This document shows positions 45,143-55,386 of a stretch of DNA of 64,000 bases, one piece after another. The position numbers were made by a program, and so were the translations under genes. Source of the DNA: Pseudomonas sp. TNT3 (GTDB lineage Bacteria; Pseudomonadota; Gammaproteobacteria; Pseudomonadales; Pseudomonadaceae); assembly GCF_010095445.2 (NCBI RefSeq), contig NZ_WFGV02000007.1, positions 102,787-166,786 of the forward strand, written 5' to 3'. Under the pieces are notes generated by a model. It did no database searches, was not told the DNA's origin, and saw nothing but the letters and a program-made list of their open reading frames with translations. The number at the start of each line of letters is the position of its first letter. Positions within the stretch are counted from its first letter, which is position 1.

Positions 45143-46252
45143 TCAGTCCATCAGTCCCCATTCGCCTGTGACTGGCGGTGAGCCGGGCGACGCCTCACTG
45201 TGCAACTTCAAGCGTAAGCGCAAATTATTCACCGAATCCGCATGTTTCAACGCTTGCGCTTCATCAATCGCTCCCTCGGCGACCAACTTGAACAGCGCGC
45301 CATCAAAGGTCTGCATGCCCACATTCGCTGACTTCTCCATGATCCCCTTGAGCTCATCAAACTCATGGCGCCGTATCAAATCCGCAATCGTCGGCGTGCC
45401 CAGCATCACCTCCACCGCCGCCCGGCGCTGACCATCGCGGGTGCGTACCAGACGCTGCGAAACGAACGCCTTGAGGTTATTGCCCAGGTCGTGCAGCAGT
45501 TGGGTTCGGCGTTCGTCGGGGAAGAAGTTGATGATGCGATCCAGCGCCTGATTGGCGTTGTGCGCGTGCAACGTGGAAATCACCAGATGGCCGGTATCAG
45601 CAAACGCCAGCGCATGCTCCATGGTCTCGCGGTCGCGAATTTCGCCGATCAACACCACATCAGGTGCCTGGCGCAGAGTGTTTTTCAACGCGGCATGAAA
45701 ACTGCGCGTATCGACGCCCACCTCACGCTGATTGATGATCGACCGCTTGTGCCGATGGATGTATTCGACCGGGTCTTCAATGGTGATGATATGGCCACTG
45801 CTGTGGCGGTTGCGGTAGTCGATCAACGCCGCGAGCGAGGTCGACTTGCCACAGTCGGTCGCACCGACGAACAGCATCAGGCCTTGTTTCAGCATCACCG
45901 TTTCGAGCAGCACCGGCGGCAGCTTAAGGTCTTCGAAACGTGGAATGTCGAGCTTGATGTTGCGCGCCACAATGGACACATCGTTGCGCTGCTTGAAAAT
46001 GTTGACCCGAAAGCGCCCGATACCCGGCAAGGAAATCGCCAGGTTCATCTCCAATTCCCGATCGAACTCCAGGCGCTGCTCGGCGTCCATGATGGAGGCG
46101 GCAATGGCCGCGACTTCCCCCGGTTTGAATGGCTGGTCGGTCAGGACTTTGAGCGTCCCATCAAACCGGGCGCTCGGTGGCGCGCCAGTAGACAGATAAA
46201 GGTCGGAACCATTCTGTTGAGCCAATAGCGTTAACAGTGCATCGATTTCCAT
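45143..46252 (-). CDS. pilU: PilT/PilU-type motor ATPase, PilU-like
   Basis: A 369-residue twisting-motility ATPase. The N-terminal PAS-like domain (NGSDLYLSTGAPPSARFDG) precedes the RecA-like core with Walker A GATDCGKST (near 127), the Asp box ITIEDPVEYIH, Walker B APDVVLIGEIRD and the His box AFADTGHLVISTLHAHNA. The INFFPDERRTQLLHDLGNNLKAFVSQRL stretch is PilU-like. The Walker A has Asp-Cys where PilU usually has Gly-Ser but keeps GxxxxGKST. No pilT is adjacent, so it may be an orphan paralog. It starts at MEIDALLTLL. Confidence 0.85.
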   Translation of the reverse strand: MEIDALLTLLAQQNGSDLYLSTGAPPSARFDGTLKVLTDQPFKPGEVAAIAASIMDAEQRLEFDRELEMNLAISLPGIGRFRVNIFKQRNDVSIVARNIKLDIPRFEDLKLPPVLLETVMLKQGLMLFVGATDCGKSTSLAALIDYRNRHSSGHIITIEDPVEYIHRHKRSIINQREVGVDTRSFHAALKNTLRQAPDVVLIGEIRDRETMEHALAFADTGHLVISTLHAHNANQALDRIINFFPDERRTQLLHDLGNNLKAFVSQRLVRTRDGQRRAAVEVMLGTPTIADLIRRHEFDELKGIMEKSANVGMQTFDGALFKLVAEGAIDEAQALKHADSVNNLRLRLKLHSEASPGSPPVTGEWGLMD

Positions 46253-46368
46253 GGCACATTGCACCCGCGAAGCAATCGAGTAAAAAAAATGACCTCAATC
46301 GGGTCATCCAGCGTCTACCGCCTAGGATAGTAGACGCCGCCTCAGCGATTTTAGTGCAGGATTTTTTG

Positions 46369-48906
46369 ATGAACGCATCACCCATCGGCAGCGATGCCCA
46401 GGCTTTGATTGCCCGATTGGACTGGACCCGCAGCCCGCTGGGCCCCGCCAGCACCTGGCCGCAGAGCCTGAGAACCGCCGTGGACATCGTGATTCACTCG
46501 CCGATGCCCATGCTGCTGCTGTGGGGATCGCAGTTGACGCAGATCTACAATGACGGCTTTGCCCTGTTGGCCGGTAGCAAACACCCGCAGGGTTTCGGAC
46601 AGCCTACCCACCAGATATGGCCAGAACTTAGAGATTTTACCGACCCGATTTACAGCGCCGTCCTACAAGGACAAGTGCGCACCTACAGCGAGCAGCGCTT
46701 CACGTTGCAGCGTGGCGACGGTGAATCCGAATTCTGGCTGGATCTGACCTACAGCCCCATTCGCGATGAAAACGCCCAGGTCGCAGGCATTCTGATCACC
46801 GCCATTGAAACCAACGAACGCCGGCGCATCGCCCTGGAACTCGAACAACGTTCCGCCGCCAGCCTCAAAGCCCAGCGCGAAACCGAGGAACGCCTGCAGC
46901 TTGCCCTCGCGGCGACCGATGCGGTAGGTACCTGGGACTGGAACATCAATGACGACCAATTCATCGCCGACACCCACTTTGCCCAACTGCACGGGGTCGA
47001 CCCGCTACTCGCCAGCCAGTTGCCGATCAGCGCGTACCTTCAGGGCGTGCATCCCGAAGACCGCGCCATGGTCACTCGCAGCATCAAGCACGCCATCACC
47101 CACGGCACTGAATACGCCGAGGAATATCGCCTGCTGCAGCCTGACGGCCAGGTGCGCTGGGTGTTCGCCCGCGGGCGTTGCTACAAGGACCATCATGGCC
47201 GACCGATCCGCTTCCTGGGTGCCGCACTCGACCTGACCGAACGCAAACACACCGAACAGGCGCTGCGCCAGAGCCAGACCGAACTGCAGCTGATCATCAA
47301 CGCGATGCCGATCCTGATCAGTTACGTTGACAGCGAAGAGCGCTTCCGCCTCAATAACGCCGCCTACCTCGACTGGTACGGTCGCACGCCTCAGGAACTG
47401 TACGGCCGCACCATCCGCGAAGTGATAGGGGACGAAGCCTACGCCCTGCGCGCCAAGCACATCGCCAAGGCATTGAACGGCAAGACCTGTCGCTTCAGCA
47501 TCAAGACCCGACACCGCGACGGCAGCAGCCGCCACGCGTTGATGAACTACCTGCCGCGTCACGGGCCGGACGGCGCCGTGAATGGCTTCTATATTTTCGT
47601 GATCGATGAAACCGAGCGTAAAAAGACCGAAGACGCGCTGCTCAACCTCAACGAAACCCTGGAAGAACGTGTCGCCGCGCGAACCCAGCAGCTTGCGGAA
47701 GCCAACGAGCGGCTGCAAAACGAGATGATCGAGCGTGAACGCGCCGAGGACGCCTTACGCCATGCGCAGAAGATGGAAGCGGTTGGCCAGCTCACCGGTG
47801 GCATTGCCCATGACTTCAACAACATGCTCACCGGCATCATCGGCAGCCTCGACCTGATGCAGCGCTACATCGCAGATGGACGCGCCGCCGAGATCGGCCG
47901 TTTTACCGAAGCTGCCGTGTCCTCCGCCAACCGCGCCGCCGCCCTGACCCATCGTCTGCTGGCGTTTTCCCGACGGCAGTCGCTGGACCGCAAGCCGTTG
48001 AACGCCAACGACCTGATCCACTCCCTGGAAGACCTGCTCAGCCGTACCAAGGGCGACCATATCGAGCTCAGACTGCGACTGGTCGACAACGTGTGGCCCG
48101 TCAGCACCGACGTCAGCCAGCTGGAAAATGCCCTGCTCAACCTGGTGATCAACGCACGGGACGCGATGCCCGACGGCGGTGAGCTGCTGATTGAAACCGC
48201 TAACGTTTACCTCGACGACAGCGACATCATCACCCTGGAACCGGTCAAGGCCGGTGACTACTTGATGATTGCCGTCAGTGATAACGGCACTGGCATGACG
48301 CCGTCCATTCTGGCGAAAGCGTTCGATCCGTTCTTCACCACCAAACCCATCGGTCAGGGCACGGGACTCGGGTTGTCGATGATTTATGGTTTTGCCCAGC
48401 AGTCCGGCGGCCATGTCCACCTCAACAGCGTGCCCGATCAGGGCACCTGTGTACGCCTGTACTTGCCGCGTTTGCGAGTCACCGCGCCGGAAAACACGTT
48501 GCTACCCTTCACAGGCGAGGCCCCGGCGGCCATTGCTGGCGAAACCGTGGTGCTGGTCGAAGACGACCCGGCGGTGCGCATGCTGGTGCTCGACCTGCTC
48601 CGGGAGCTGGGTTATCACATCCATGAAGCGGAAAATGCGCAAGCTGCCCTGCCGCTGCTGGAGTCCGATCTACGCGTGGATCTGCTGGTGACCGACGTGG
48701 GGTTGCCGGGCATGAATGGTCGGCAACTGGCGGAAATCGCGCGCCAGCACCGGCCCGATCTTAAAGTGCTGTTCATGACCGGTTATGCGGAGAAAGCCGC
48801 CGAGCGCCAAGGCTTCCTTGAGCAAGGGATGGACATGGTGGCCAAGCCTTTTTCCATTGACCTGCTGGCCAGCAAGATTCGCACGATGATCGGCCAACAC
48901 GAGTGA
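46369..48906 (+). CDS. Hybrid sensor histidine kinase with PAS domains and receiver
   Basis: An 845-residue soluble signalling protein. A first PAS-like region (residues about 20-165, [30 protein letters not shown]) is followed by two PAS/PAC domains (about 185-320 and 325-440). A coiled coil leads to HisKA with His481 in [22 protein letters not shown], then HATPase with [14 protein letters not shown] and [18 protein letters not shown]. The C-terminal receiver has [10 protein letters not shown] and the phospho-Asp near 776 in [13 protein letters not shown]. No transmembrane segment is seen, so it senses cytoplasmic or diffusible cues. The signal is unknown and no partner regulator is adjacent. 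Confidence 0.92.
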   Translation: MNASPIGSDAQALIARLDWTRSPLGPASTWPQSLRTAVDIVIHSPMPMLLLWGSQLTQIYNDGFALLAGSKHPQGFGQPTHQIWPELRDFTDPIYSAVLQGQVRTYSEQRFTLQRGDGESEFWLDLTYSPIRDENAQVAGILITAIETNERRRIALELEQRSAASLKAQRETEERLQLALAATDAVGTWDWNINDDQFIADTHFAQLHGVDPLLASQLPISAYLQGVHPEDRAMVTRSIKHAITHGTEYAEEYRLLQPDGQVRWVFARGRCYKDHHGRPIRFLGAALDLTERKHTEQALRQSQTELQLIINAMPILISYVDSEERFRLNNAAYLDWYGRTPQELYGRTIREVIGDEAYALRAKHIAKALNGKTCRFSIKTRHRDGSSRHALMNYLPRHGPDGAVNGFYIFVIDETERKKTEDALLNLNETLEERVAARTQQLAEANERLQNEMIERERAEDALRHAQKMEAVGQLTGGIAHDFNNMLTGIIGSLDLMQRYIADGRAAEIGRFTEAAVSSANRAAALTHRLLAFSRRQSLDRKPLNANDLIHSLEDLLSRTKGDHIELRLRLVDNVWPVSTDVSQLENALLNLVINARDAMPDGGELLIETANVYLDDSDIITLEPVKAGDYLMIAVSDNGTGMTPSILAKAFDPFFTTKPIGQGTGLGLSMIYGFAQQSGGHVHLNSVPDQGTCVRLYLPRLRVTAPENTLLPFTGEAPAAIAGETVVLVEDDPAVRMLVLDLLRELGYHIHEAENAQAALPLLESDLRVDLLVTDVGLPGMNGRQLAEIARQHRPDLKVLFMTGYAEKAAERQGFLEQGMDMVAKPFSIDLLASKIRTMIGQHE

Positions 48907-48959
48907 GTTAAGGCATAATCGCCGCCCCGCTGTCAGCACCGTTGCAAGGTACCTGCCCC

Positions 48960-49235
48960 ATGAAAGCTCAAGCCCGCCATATTCTGGTGAAAACCTCGGA
49001 GGAAGCCGAGCAGCTCAAACAACGCATCGCCAAGGGTGAAGCGTTTGATGTGCTGGCCAAGAAGTACTCCACCTGCCCGTCTGGCAAGCGCGGCGGCGAC
49101 CTGGGTGAAGTGCGGCCCGGGCAGATGGTCGGGGTGATCGATGCGGTGATCTTCAAAAAGCCGCTGCGGGTGGTGCATGGGCCGATCAAGAGCAAATTCG
49201 GGTATCACCTGGTGCAGGTGTTTTACCGGGATTGA
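48960..49235 (+). CDS. Second parvulin-type peptidyl-prolyl isomerase
   Basis: A 91-residue stand-alone parvulin: ARHILVKTSEEAEQLKQRI, STCPSGKRGGDLGEVRPGQMV, then GPIKSKFGYHLVQVF. It is a paralog of the ppiC at 32806-33087, and both are free of signals. It starts at ATG 48960 following the kinase gene by 53 bases, then runs into a REP array. Confidence 0.92.
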   Translation: MKAQARHILVKTSEEAEQLKQRIAKGEAFDVLAKKYSTCPSGKRGGDLGEVRPGQMVGVIDAVIFKKPLRVVHGPIKSKFGYHLVQVFYRD

Positions 49236-49254
49236 CGGGTTGGCTTAAGGGCCC

Positions 49255-49475
49255 CATCGCCAGCAGGCTGGCTCCCACAATGGATTTTCAGCGCCCACAA
49301 ACCCTGGGGAAGCCAGCTCACAATGGATCTTCAGTGCCCGCACACCAATGTGGGAGTCAGCTCCTACAATGCATCTTCAGTGCCCACACCCCCTTGTGGG
49401 AGCCAGCTCCTACAATGCATCTTCAGTACCCACAAACCCTTGTGGGAGCCAGCCTGCTGGCGATCCGTTGGCGCA
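49255..49475. repeat. Tandem array of REP-like units
   Basis: Four to five degenerate copies of a unit of about 60 bases (CAATG-ATCTTCAGTGCCCACA...TTGTGGGAGCCAGCTCCTA) are bounded by inverted REP ends (CGCCAGCAGGCTGGCTCC at the left and GGAGCCAGCCTGCTGGCG at the right). It looks like a REPIN whose interior has expanded by duplication. Confidence 0.85.
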
Positions 49476-49494
49476 GCCAGCGGCCATCCTCCAC

Positions 49495-50412
49495 TTACCT
49501 GGGAATCAACGCCCCCGGCACCTGAATCACCCGACTCGCCAAATGATGCCCGGCCTCGGCGGCTTCCTCCGGGCTGCCGCCCTTGAGCCGGCTCGCCAGA
49601 TACGCAGCACTGAATGAATCCCCCGCTGCCGTGGTGTCCACCACCCGTTCGACCCTCTGCGCCGGCACTTCAAACGACTCCCCACCACAGCGAATCAAAC
49701 ACGCCTCGGCGCCACGCTTGAGCACGATCTCTGGTGTTCCGATCTGCTCATAGGCAGCAAACACCGCCTCGCAATCAGAAAAATGAAACAGCGCCTGCTC
49801 GTCATCGACGGTCAGCAGCGCCATGTCCACGTGCGGCAACACGCTGCGATAGGCCGCCCGCGCCTCCTCCACCGAGGCCCACAATCGCGGTCGATAGTTG
49901 TTGTCGAAGACAATCCGAGCGCCCCGCTGTCGGGCTTCGATCAGCGTTTCCAGCAACTTTTCCCGGCCATGCGCGCCAAGCACCGCCAAGGTGATACCGC
50001 TGAAATACAGCACGTCATAACCCGGCAACGCCGCGAGGATCGGTGCGGCTGCCGGGGTGGTGAAGCAATCGCGGACGGCGGCTTCGTTGCGCCAGTAGAG
50101 AAAGCGCCGCTCGCCTGCGGCATCCGTCTGGATGCAGTAAAGGCCGGGCAAGCGGCCGGGCAAGCGCTGGACCATGCCCAGCCCGATGTTTTCGTCGGCC
50201 CAGGTGCGGCACATGGCGTCGCTGAAACTGTCATCGCCCAGTGCGGTGACGTAATCCACCGAACCGCCTGCACCAAGTGCCCGGGACAGGTAAACCGCCG
50301 TGTTCAAGGTGTCGCCGCCGAAGCTTTGTTGCAGGCTGCCGTCGGCGCGTTGTTGCAGTTCGATCATGCATTCGCCGATCAGGGCGATGCGTGGGGTGTT
50401 GGGGGTGGTCAT
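49495..50412 (-). CDS. kdgK: PfkB-family sugar kinase (2-keto-3-deoxygluconate kinase-like)
   Basis: A 305-residue ribokinase-family enzyme: the N-terminal IALIGECMIELQQ, GGDTLNTAVYLSRAL, the YFSGITLAVL loop, and the PfkB motif DTTAAGDSFSAAYLASRL with catalytic Asp. The GECMIEL start is typical of KdgK, which phosphorylates 2-keto-3-deoxygluconate. I start at MTTPNTPRIALIGE; a longer upstream frame runs into the REPIN. It is the distal gene of a minus-strand group with the D-threonine aldolase-like gene. The exact sugar acid is uncertain. Confidence 0.82.
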   Translation of the reverse strand: MTTPNTPRIALIGECMIELQQRADGSLQQSFGGDTLNTAVYLSRALGAGGSVDYVTALGDDSFSDAMCRTWADENIGLGMVQRLPGRLPGLYCIQTDAAGERRFLYWRNEAAVRDCFTTPAAAPILAALPGYDVLYFSGITLAVLGAHGREKLLETLIEARQRGARIVFDNNYRPRLWASVEEARAAYRSVLPHVDMALLTVDDEQALFHFSDCEAVFAAYEQIGTPEIVLKRGAEACLIRCGGESFEVPAQRVERVVDTTAAGDSFSAAYLASRLKGGSPEEAAEAGHHLASRVIQVPGALIPR

Positions 50413-50449
50413 TGTTGTTCTCTGATGATTCGAGGGTGTCCGGCTGGAC

Positions 50450-50546
50450 GCCATCGCGAGCAGGCTCCCTCCCACAGGGATTCGTGTCGTACACAAATGT
50501 TGTGGTCACTGAAGATCACTGTGGGAGTGAGCCTGCTCGCGATGGC
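50450..50546. repeat. REPIN (paired REP elements)
   Basis: GCCATCGCGAGCAGGCTCCCTCCCACAG-type arms (CCATCGCGAGCAGGCT and GAGCCTGCTCGCGATGG) in inverted orientation between the kinase and the aldolase-like gene. Confidence 0.85.
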
Positions 50547-50565
50547 CGCACCTCGGTTTCAAACC

Positions 50566-51783
50566 TTAAAAACAGGTTTCCATGGTCTCGATGACATTCA
50601 ACTGCTCATCCACCAGACACCCCACACGCCACTTGTCGAACGTCAGGCAAGGATGCGAAGTACCGAAGGAAATGATGTCACCCACCCGCAAATCGACCCC
50701 CGGCGCCACGGTCATGAACGCATGCTGGTCCATCACGGCCGTCACCTTGCAGGCACCCACATCGTCGCCTACTGCTGGCACGACACCGGCCTTGTAACGC
50801 AGCAATGGCACCGGCAAACCGGCGTCATAAGCCACGTCGCGTTTGCCCAGGGCAATTACCGCAAACCCTGGCTCAGGCAACGATTGAACATGCGCCCAGA
50901 TTTCCAGCGCCGGACGCAATCCTTCATGCAGATCACTGCGCCGGTCGAGCACGCAGCATTGCGCTTCTTTGTAGATGCCATGGTCATGCGCCACGTAGCT
51001 TCCGGGGCGCAGAACGCTGAGGAAGCGTCCGCCGGCATTCTGTGCTTCGAAGGATTCGGCGATCAGGTCATACCAGGCCGAACCTGATGCGGTAATGATC
51101 GGTTTGGCAATGGCGAAGGCCCCGCTGTTCTGCAACTGCACCGCCAGCCGCACGAGTGAAGCGGCAAACTCGCGGATACCCGTCACCGCGTGATCGCCAT
51201 GAATCACACCTTCGTAACCCTCGATGCCGGTCAGCGCCAGGGACGGTTGCGCCGCGATGGCTTTGGCCAGTGAGACCACTTCCTCTTCCGTACGGCAACC
51301 GCACCGCCCGCCGACCACGCCGTACTCGATCATCACGTTCAACCGCACTCCGCGCGAAGCGAAGTACGCCCCCAGGTCGGCGACGTTATCCGGGTGATCG
51401 ACCATGCAATGGAATTCAAAACCGGAGTCCGCCAGCAGGTCGGCAATCAGCGCCATGTTCGGCGTTCCGACCAGTTGGTTCGCCATCAACACCCGACGCA
51501 CGCCATGGGCATACGCCGCACGGGTTTGCGTGGCGCTGGCCAGGGTGATGCCCCAGGCGCCGGCGTCCAGTTGGCGACGAAACAGTGCCGGCGTCATGCT
51601 GGTTTTCCCATGAGGCGCGAGCTCGGCGCCGCTGTCGCTGACGAAGGCCTGCATCCAGCGGATGTTGTGCTCCAGCGCTTCACGGTGCAGTACCAGGGCC
51701 GGCAGGCTGACGTCGCGCACCAGGTTGGCGCCCGTATGGGCGAAGCCCTTTTCCACGGCGGCAGTACGTTGGGCAATAGACAT
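50566..51783 (-). CDS. PLP-dependent D-threonine aldolase/D-serine dehydratase-like enzyme
   Basis: A 405-residue fold-type III PLP enzyme. The N-terminal alanine-racemase-like barrel has the PLP-lysine motif LAPHGKTSMTPALF (Lys near 60), then ITLASATQTRAAYAHGVRRVLMANQLVG. The C-terminal domain ends with FGTSHPCLTFDKW, whose His and Cys bind the metal in D-serine dehydratases and D-threonine aldolases. It acts on D-amino or hydroxy-amino acids, releasing ammonia or aldehyde. Neighbouring RidA and an amino-acid importer fit this. It is annotated in relatives as an amino acid deaminase. Confidence 0.85.
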   Translation of the reverse strand: MSIAQRTAAVEKGFAHTGANLVRDVSLPALVLHREALEHNIRWMQAFVSDSGAELAPHGKTSMTPALFRRQLDAGAWGITLASATQTRAAYAHGVRRVLMANQLVGTPNMALIADLLADSGFEFHCMVDHPDNVADLGAYFASRGVRLNVMIEYGVVGGRCGCRTEEEVVSLAKAIAAQPSLALTGIEGYEGVIHGDHAVTGIREFAASLVRLAVQLQNSGAFAIAKPIITASGSAWYDLIAESFEAQNAGGRFLSVLRPGSYVAHDHGIYKEAQCCVLDRRSDLHEGLRPALEIWAHVQSLPEPGFAVIALGKRDVAYDAGLPVPLLRYKAGVVPAVGDDVGACKVTAVMDQHAFMTVAPGVDLRVGDIISFGTSHPCLTFDKWRVGCLVDEQLNVIETMETCF

Positions 51784-51823
51784 GGTCGAACTCCTTACTT
51801 TTCGCGGCTGCAGGCAGCCGCTG

Positions 51824-52588
51824 TTATTCGTTGATGCGACGGGCCAGGCTGTTGGCGCTGTCGATCAGCACCTGACGATAGTCGTTGTAATTGTTTTTGG
51901 CATCGGCTCGGGGAGCGACGATGCACAGGGTCGCAATTGCCACGCCACTGGGGTCTTTGACCGGGGCGGCGAAGCAATGGGTAAAGGTGTCGGCAACGCT
52001 GTCGAAAGAGAAGAAACCGTCGATGTCGGCCTGACGAATTTCCTTGAGAAACTGCTCCAGTGGCAGGCGTTCGCCGTCGGGCAGAATGAAGTCGTCATGG
52101 TCGATCAGGTCGACGATTTCCTGATCGCTCAGGTGCGCCAACAACAGGCGCCCGGAGGCGGTCCACGGGATCGGCGCGTTTTCTCCGATATCGGAGGAAA
52201 TACGGAAATGCCGCTCGCCCTCCTTCATCAAGGCAACCGTGTACTTACGCCCGTTAAGCAGGCACATCTGCGCAGTTTCACGGGTCTGGGTGACGATTTC
52301 CTGCAAGGCGTGATCGGCTTCGCGGGTCAGGTCGAAATGGCGCAGGTGCGCCTGCCCGAGGAAGTACAGCTGTCGGCCCAGGTACACGTGACCGTCCTTG
52401 CCAACGAGCTCGAGAATCCGCCGTTCGAGCAAGGATGCGACCAGTTCGTAGACCGTGGATTTAGGGCTGCCGATACCGCTGGCGATCTCGTTCGGACGCA
52501 GGGGTTTGCCGACTTCCTTGAGGAAATCGAGGATATCGAACGCCCGATCCAGACCGCGAGCCCGGCGTTTGATGGTGTCTTCGGTCAT
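51824..52588 (-). CDS. IclR-family transcriptional regulator
   Basis: A 254-residue regulator. The winged HTH (AFDILDFLKEVGKPLRPNEIASGIGSPKSTVYELVASLLERRIL) is followed by an effector domain with TRETAQMCLLNGRKYTV, PIPWTASGRLLLAHLS and a cysteine in IATLCIVAP. It lies directly upstream of the aldolase-like gene on the same strand, so it probably controls the cluster for D-amino acid use. The ligand is unknown. Start set at MTEDTIKRRARG. Confidence 0.92.
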   Translation of the reverse strand: MTEDTIKRRARGLDRAFDILDFLKEVGKPLRPNEIASGIGSPKSTVYELVASLLERRILELVGKDGHVYLGRQLYFLGQAHLRHFDLTREADHALQEIVTQTRETAQMCLLNGRKYTVALMKEGERHFRISSDIGENAPIPWTASGRLLLAHLSDQEIVDLIDHDDFILPDGERLPLEQFLKEIRQADIDGFFSFDSVADTFTHCFAAPVKDPSGVAIATLCIVAPRADAKNNYNDYRQVLIDSANSLARRINE

Positions 52589-52649
52589 GTCAGTGATTCC
52601 CATAAAAGTGCCGGGAGTTTAACCAAACTGTTGTGGTGACTGTCAGGCC

Positions 52650-52743
52650 GCCATCGCTGGCAAGCCAGCTCCCACAGGTATGTGTCGAACACAGAGTGTA
52701 CGTCCGACCTAAACCCTGGGGGAGCTGGCTTGCCAGCGATGGG
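52650..52743. repeat. REPIN (paired REP elements)
   Basis: CCATCGCTGGCAAGCCAGCT and AGCTGGCTTGCCAGCGATGG form perfect inverted arms around a spacer of about 55 bases, between the IclR gene and the ridA gene. Confidence 0.88.
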
Positions 52744-52765
52744 GACTTCAGGACCACCAACAATC

Positions 52766-53155
52766 TCAGGCCTTTTTCTTGTACGCGATGCAGTCGATCT
52801 CGACCTTGCAATCGACCATCATGTTCGCCTGCACGCAGGCCCGGGCCGGGGCATGCTCGGGCTTGAAGTACTCGGAGAAGACCTTGTTGAAACTCGTGAA
52901 ATCCCGAGGGTCCTCCAGCCATACGCCGGCACGCACCACGTCCTCCAGGCCATAACCGGCCTCTTCGAGAATTGCGATCAGGTTCTTCATCGTCTGGTGG
53001 GTCTGCTCGACAATGCCGCCCGACATGATCTCACCGTCCACCGCCGGCACCTGCCCCGAAACGTGCAGCCAGCCATCGGCTTCAACGGCGCGGGCGAAAG
53101 GGCGAGGCTGACCGCCAGCGGCGGTGCTACCGGTGCCGTAACGAGTAATGCTCAT
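52766..53155 (-). CDS. RidA-family enamine/imine deaminase
   Basis: A 129-residue RidA/YjgF-like protein: WLHVSGQVPAV, QTHQTMKNLIAILEEAGYGLEDVVRAGVWLEDPRDF, and PARACVQANMMVDCKVEIDCIAY with the Arg that defines hydrolytic RidA members. It would detoxify enamine intermediates produced by the PLP enzyme encoded in the same cluster. It is the last gene after the ABC importer genes on the minus strand. Confidence 0.9.
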   Translation of the reverse strand: MSITRYGTGSTAAGGQPRPFARAVEADGWLHVSGQVPAVDGEIMSGGIVEQTHQTMKNLIAILEEAGYGLEDVVRAGVWLEDPRDFTSFNKVFSEYFKPEHAPARACVQANMMVDCKVEIDCIAYKKKA

Positions 53156-53198
53156 GAGTGTTTCTCCTGATTTGAAAGTGAAGATGTTTGGGTAAACA

Positions 53199-54005
53199 TC
53201 AAAAACGCGTGTTCTTGAGAAATTCCGCCAGTCGCGGCGATTGCGGGCGTTCGAACAATTCCTTGGGCGGCCCCTGCTCTTCGATTCGCCCCTGATTCAT
53301 GAAAACGATCTTGTCCGACACCTCGAACGCAAAGCGCATTTCGTGGGTCACCAGCAGCATGGTCATGCCTTCATCGGCCAGCCCCTTGATCACGTTCAAC
53401 ACTTCGCCCACCAGCTCCGGGTCGAGGGCCGAGGTGACTTCGTCGAACAGCATCAGGCTCGGGTTCATCGCAATCGCCCGGGCAATCGCGACGCGCTGCT
53501 GCTGGCCGCCGGACAGTTGACCGGGAAAGTGGTCGCGACGCTCCAGCAGGCCGACCCGCTCCAGCCATTTCTCCGCCAGGGCCACCGCTTCATCCTTGTG
53601 CAGCTTCTTGACCTTGAGCAAACCGAGGGTGACGTTCTGCAGCGCGGTGAGGTGCGGAAAAAGGTTGAACTGCTGGAATGCCATCCCGGTCATCGCCCGA
53701 TGCCGCGCGATGGTTTTTTCCGGGTGCCGCACGCGCTTGCCGTTGACCTCGTCATAACCGATGGACTCACCGTCGAGCACGATCTGCCCACCCTGGAATT
53801 CTTCGAGCATGTTCACGCAGCGCAGCAGTGTGGTCTTGCCCGAGCCACTGGAGCCGATCAGCGTCACGACGTTGCCACGCTGCATGCTAAGGTCGACGCC
53901 CTTGAGCACTTCGAGCTTGCCGTATTGCTTATGCAGCCCACGAATATCCAGCAGTGGCTGACCGCTCTGAGGATTGACGTTGTTTGCGTTTGAGATCTGA
54001 GTCAT
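53199..54005 (-). CDS. Polar amino-acid ABC transporter ATPase
   Basis: A 268-residue ATPase of the GlnQ/HisP type: Walker [11 protein letters not shown]-loop [17 protein letters not shown], signature LSGGQQQR, Walker [17 protein letters not shown] and VTHEMRFA. It powers the two adjacent permeases. Its ATG overlaps the stop of the upstream permease gene by four bases. Confidence 0.95.
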   Translation of the reverse strand: MTQISNANNVNPQSGQPLLDIRGLHKQYGKLEVLKGVDLSMQRGNVVTLIGSSGSGKTTLLRCVNMLEEFQGGQIVLDGESIGYDEVNGKRVRHPEKTIARHRAMTGMAFQQFNLFPHLTALQNVTLGLLKVKKLHKDEAVALAEKWLERVGLLERRDHFPGQLSGGQQQRVAIARAIAMNPSLMLFDEVTSALDPELVGEVLNVIKGLADEGMTMLLVTHEMRFAFEVSDKIVFMNQGRIEEQGPPKELFERPQSPRLAEFLKNTRF

Positions 54006-54664
54006 GGCAAGGCCACCCGCTTTTCAATGTGCCGGCCGAGTAACTCGATGCCGTAGTTGATGACGAAAAACAGAAATCCGGCGAACAGATAAAACTCCAG
54101 GGTCATGAACGTGCGGGCGATGATCTGCTGCGTACTGAGCAGCAATTCCGCCACGCCGATCACCGATAACAGGGTCGAGGCCTTGACGATTTCGGTGGAC
54201 GAATTGACCCAGGTCGGCAGGATCTGCCGCAACGCCTGGGGCAGCAGCACATAGCCGAGGGATTGGTAAAACGTCAGGCCAATGGCCTTGCTCGCTTCCA
54301 TCTGCCCGCTCGGCAATGCTTGCAGCGCACCGCGCACGATCTCGGCGACATGGGAGCCACAAAACAGCGTCAGCCCCAGGGCTCCGGCCTGAAACGCACT
54401 GATTTGCCAGCCCAGCACCGGCGCCATGTAGAAGCAGGCCAGGACCAGCACAAACACCGGTGTACCGCGAATGATGTCGACGTAAAAACGGAACGGTGCA
54501 CGCATCCAGAACTTGCCGTAGGTCAGCACCAACCCGGTGACGATGCCGACCAGCGTGCCCAACAAAATGGCCAGCGCCGAAACCTGCACACTGGTCAGAA
54601 AGCCCTGCCACAGGGCTTCCCGCGCCACCCATAACTCATGCAACCAACTGGGAGATTCGTACAT
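54002..54664 (-). CDS. Polar amino-acid ABC transporter permease (second)
   Basis: A 220-residue permease of the HisM/GlnP family with about five transmembrane helices, [22 protein letters not shown] near residue 60 and the EAA-type loop [30 protein letters not shown]. It follows the first permease gene by eight bases and overlaps the ATPase gene. Confidence 0.94.
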   Translation of the reverse strand: MYESPSWLHELWVAREALWQGFLTSVQVSALAILLGTLVGIVTGLVLTYGKFWMRAPFRFYVDIIRGTPVFVLVLACFYMAPVLGWQISAFQAGALGLTLFCGSHVAEIVRGALQALPSGQMEASKAIGLTFYQSLGYVLLPQALRQILPTWVNSSTEIVKASTLLSVIGVAELLLSTQQIIARTFMTLEFYLFAGFLFFVINYGIELLGRHIEKRVALP

Positions 54665-54672
54665 GAGGCCTC

Positions 54673-55335
54673 CTATCGGCGAATCGCCAGACGCTGCTCG
54701 AGGTAACGCAGCATCATGGCAATGAGATAACAGGCCGCTACATAGAGCGCAGTGGTGACCATCCAGGTTTCAATCACCCGGTAGCTCTCGACATTGATCT
54801 TGCGCGCGTAATAGGTCAGCTCCGGCACCGCAATCGCGGCCGCCAGCGAGGTGTCCTTGAACAGCGAAATGAAGTTGTTCGACAGGGCTGGCAGCACATT
54901 GCGCAGCATCACCGGCACGGTGACGTAGGCCTTGACCTGCCACTCGCCCAAACCGATCGCCAACCCCGCTTCGCGCTGGCCCTTGGGAATGCTCAACAGT
55001 CCGCCACGGAACACTTCGGTCAGGTAGGCCCCGGCATACAACGACAGGGTGATGATGAACGACGGAATCTTGTCCAGACGAATGCCCAGGCTTGGCAACG
55101 CGAAATAGATCAACAGAATCAACACCAGAATCGGCGTATTGCGGATCACCGTCACATACACCGACGCCATCACCCGCAGCGCCCGGTGCCTGGACAGCAA
55201 GGCAAACGCCATCATCAGACCGATCACACAACCGATGGCGATCGACACCAGCGCCAGCTCAAGCCCCAGACCGAGCCCTGCCAGCAAGGTGTCGAAATCG
55301 CGCCACACGGCGGCAAAGTTCAACTGATAGTTCAT
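54673..55335 (-). CDS. Polar amino-acid ABC transporter permease (first)
   Basis: A 220-residue permease with about five helices, YVTVIRNTPILVLILLIYFALPSLG near residue 60 and the loop SIPKGQREAGLAIGLGEWQVKAYVTVPVML. It pairs with the second permease; both are downstream of the substrate-binding gene. Confidence 0.94.
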   Translation of the reverse strand: MNYQLNFAAVWRDFDTLLAGLGLGLELALVSIAIGCVIGLMMAFALLSRHRALRVMASVYVTVIRNTPILVLILLIYFALPSLGIRLDKIPSFIITLSLYAGAYLTEVFRGGLLSIPKGQREAGLAIGLGEWQVKAYVTVPVMLRNVLPALSNNFISLFKDTSLAAAIAVPELTYYARKINVESYRVIETWMVTTALYVAACYLIAMMLRYLEQRLAIRR

Positions 55336-55386
55336 GGTCGGCAGTACCTTGAGCGGGGCGCTGTTGGGCGCCCCACTCTCACGAGG

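Noticed and set aside
49255..49475. A CRISPR-like array
   Set aside because: Units are degenerate without constant-length unique spacers, ends are inverted REP sequences, and no cas gene is present.
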